From Methylocystis sp. (GTDB taxonomy: Bacteria > Pseudomonadota > Alphaproteobacteria > Rhizobiales > Beijerinckiaceae): a DNA stretch of 32,670 nucleotides. Where the stretch lies: assembly GCA_002929055.1 (NCBI GenBank), contig PERY01000028.1, positions 1 through 32,670 on the forward strand, written 5' to 3'. Within the stretch, counting starts at the first letter, position 1; each line of letters opens with the position of its first letter. A model generated the notes under the pieces. That model was not told the DNA's origin, searched no databases, and was given only the letters and a program-made list of their open reading frames with translations. Below are positions 31,096-32,670 of this stretch, piece by piece. Position numbers and translations under genes: made by a program.

Positions 31096-32327
31096 ATGCG
31101 GCGCAGCGCCTTCTCGACGATCCCCGTCTTGCGACGCTCTTCGCCGCGCTCGCGAAGACCGGAGGGGAAACGCGCGTGGTGGGCGGCGCGGTGCGCGACG
31201 CCATGTTCGGGCTCGCGCCCCATGAGATCGACCTCGCCACCACCGCATTGCCCGAGGAGGTGCTGAAAGCTGCGCGCGATGCGGGGCTGAAAGGCGTGCC
31301 CACCGGCATCGAGCATGGCACGGTCACGATCGTCGTCGCGGGCGCGCCCTTCGAGGTGACGACGTTGCGTGAGGACGTCGAGACCGACGGGCGCTACGCC
31401 GTCGTGCGCTTTGGCGGCGATTTCGAGCAGGACGCAATGCGCCGCGACTTCACCGTCAACGCCCTCTCGCTGACGCCGGACGGAAAGCTGCACGACTACA
31501 CCGGCGGGCTGAAGGACATCGCCGCAAAGCGCATCCGATTCATCGGCGACGCGGCGACGCGCATCCGCGAAGACTATCTGCGCGTGCTGCGCTTCTTCCG
31601 CTTCAACGCCTCGCATGGCGAAGGCGAATTTGACCGCGAGGGGCTGCACGAGGCGATCCTCGCGCGCGAGAACCTTGCCCGCCTTTCGCGTGAGCGGGTG
31701 CGCGCCGAGATCATGAAGATGCTTCCGGCGCGCCGGGCGCCGGAAGTGATGGGCGCGATGTCCCGCGCCGGGATCATCGAGGTGCTGCTCGGCATGGGCT
31801 ATCCGGCGCGGCTAGAGCGACTCGCCGCCTTCGAGGCGGTGCGGGGCAAGCAGGGCGATCCGGTCCTTCGCCTCGCCGCCTTCTCCGTGCTGACGGTCGA
31901 GGACGCCGATCGTCTGCGCGACCGGCTGCGCCTCTCCAACGACGAACATGCCCGCCTCGCCGCCGCCGCGAAGACGCTCGCCGCGCTGCATGGCATCGAT
32001 CGGGCGCCGCCTGTTTCGCATCTGCGCGAGATGCTGTTCCTGTGCGGGTCGCGCGCGGCCTGCGACGCGCTGGCGCTCGCCTTCGCCGAAAGCGCGGCGA
32101 CGCCGGACGACCCGCAATGGCTGGAGGCCGCGGCATATCTCGAAGAAACCCCCGCCCCCGCCTTCCCGATCAAGGGCGCCGACCTCATCGCGCGCGGCGT
32201 GGCGCCGGGGCGGGAACTGGGCGCGGCGCTGAAGTCCTTGCAGGCGAAATGGATCAGGGCGGGCTTTCCGCGCGATCCCGCCATTGTGCAGCGATTGCTG
32301 GAAGAGGCTGTCGGCGGGAAGGAGTGA
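31092..32327 (+). CDS. cca: CCA tRNA nucleotidyltransferase
   Basis: This class II nucleotidyltransferase adds or repairs the 3' CCA end of tRNAs in the cytoplasm. The 411-residue protein has the nucleotidyltransferase signature GGAVRD (31-36), the acidic motif EID (45-47, where many homologues have DxD), RRDFTVNAL (117-125) and EDYLRVLRFFRF (160-171), followed by the helical tail domain. Other poly(A)-polymerase-like members share these motifs, so the exact activity rests on the alphaproteobacterial context. It starts at ATG 31092, overlapping the DUF6111-like stop, which implies translational coupling. The tRNA-Ala in this window already encodes CCA, so the enzyme would serve mainly in repair for that tRNA. 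Confidence 0.92.
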   Translation: MNAAQRLLDDPRLATLFAALAKTGGETRVVGGAVRDAMFGLAPHEIDLATTALPEEVLKAARDAGLKGVPTGIEHGTVTIVVAGAPFEVTTLREDVETDGRYAVVRFGGDFEQDAMRRDFTVNALSLTPDGKLHDYTGGLKDIAAKRIRFIGDAATRIREDYLRVLRFFRFNASHGEGEFDREGLHEAILARENLARLSRERVRAEIMKMLPARRAPEVMGAMSRAGIIEVLLGMGYPARLERLAAFEAVRGKQGDPVLRLAAFSVLTVEDADRLRDRLRLSNDEHARLAAAAKTLAALHGIDRAPPVSHLREMLFLCGSRAACDALALAFAESAATPDDPQWLEAAAYLEETPAPAFPIKGADLIARGVAPGRELGAALKSLQAKWIRAGFPRDPAIVQRLLEEAVGGKE

Positions 32328-32348
32328 ATCGAGGCCGCCGAATGCCCC

Positions 32349-32670
32349 TCACCCCTCCGCCTTCGCCAGCCGTTCGAACGCGCCCAGCACCATCGCCTTC
32401 TTGTCGAAGTTGAAGACTTCCGTCTCGCGCGCCAGCTCCCTGATTTCGTCCCAGGCGCGGGCGTAGCCGATGAGCCGCGCCGGCGGGGCGCCCTGCTGCG
32501 AGAGCGTGCGCACGTGGGCGTCGAGGTGGCGCTCCAGCGCGCGCATAAAAGTCGCGTAGGAATCCTCATTGGCGCGGCCGGTGAGCTTGTCGGCCAGAAA
32601 ATGCACGCCGAGCCAATCAACGCGCGGCAGCCCCTTCAAGAGGCGAGCGACGCTGGCGTCGAAGGCCAAA
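32349..32670 (-). CDS. holB: Probable DNA polymerase III delta' subunit, C-terminus
   Basis: Only the last 107 codons are inside the window; the gene continues past the right edge. The segment PRVDWLGVHFLADKL, then ARAWDEIRELARETEVFNFDKKAMVLGAFERLA, resembles the C-terminal helical region of alphaproteobacterial HolB, whose usual pattern is W..v......AE.vNLDRKq.vL.aF..L. HolB is part of the clamp loader that places the beta clamp on DNA. The ATPase domain is out of view, so the call rests on this tail alone. The stop is 21 bases from the convergent cca stop. Related DnaX-like proteins are a less likely alternative. Confidence 0.65.
   Translation of the reverse strand, partial: LAFDASVARLLKGLPRVDWLGVHFLADKLTGRANEDSYATFMRALERHLDAHVRTLSQQGAPPARLIGYARAWDEIRELARETEVFNFDKKAMVLGAFERLAKAEG

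Overview
The window reads as a chromosomal segment of a GC-rich alphaproteobacterium of the order Hyphomicrobiales, most likely a methylotroph or methanotroph related to Methylocystis or Methylosinus. This is an inference. It rests on strong GC bias at third codon positions, on gene orders typical of the order (DUF3426 protein / ftsE-ftsX-ydcF-plsC; DUF2232-rplI-dnaB; moxR-DUF58-DUF4159), on a mesaconyl-CoA hydratase of the ethylmalonyl-CoA pathway, and on a CopC-like periplasmic protein. No 16S rRNA or methane monooxygenase gene is present, so the genus cannot be fixed. There is no IS element, prophage or CRISPR array.

Layout. 1-1.1 kb: a visibly AT-richer pair, a membrane protein and a cysteine-rich zinc-ribbon protein. 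1.2-5.3 kb: an envelope and division block, with a DUF3426-like membrane protein divergent from ftsE-ftsX-ydcF-plsC and paired TTAACC sites between them. 5.3-9.9 kb: thpR and a TesA-like esterase on the minus strand, divergent from a ybbA-ybbP-like ABC exporter, the E. coli tesA/ybbAP arrangement. 9.9-13.9 kb: copC, then DUF2232-rplI-dnaB without rpsF-rpsR upstream. 13.9-16.4 kb: a PRC-barrel protein, mesaconyl-CoA hydratase, a DUF167 protein and YggT. 16.5-18.1 kb: tRNA-Ala(CGC) with a recognisable promoter, an alpha/beta hydrolase and a CcmG/TlpA-type thioredoxin. 18.4-20.8 kb: a membrane-bound PAS-like/GGDEF/EAL protein. 20.8-22.5 kb: anmK and a VapD/DUF5397-type putative toxin-antitoxin pair. 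22.6-29.5 kb: a tightly overlapping moxR-DUF58-DUF4159-large membrane protein operon of unknown function. 29.7-32.7 kb: an outer-membrane beta-barrel, a small DUF6111-like membrane protein coupled to the CCA-adding enzyme, and the 3' end of a probable holB that runs off the window.

Most of this is conserved housekeeping sequence. The accessory or less understood parts are the left-edge pair, the VapD/DUF5397 pair, the moxR-DUF58-DUF4159 operon, a two-copy dispersed palindromic repeat (14.6 and 28.4 kb), and the CopC protein in which a canonical copper-ligand His is replaced by Asp.
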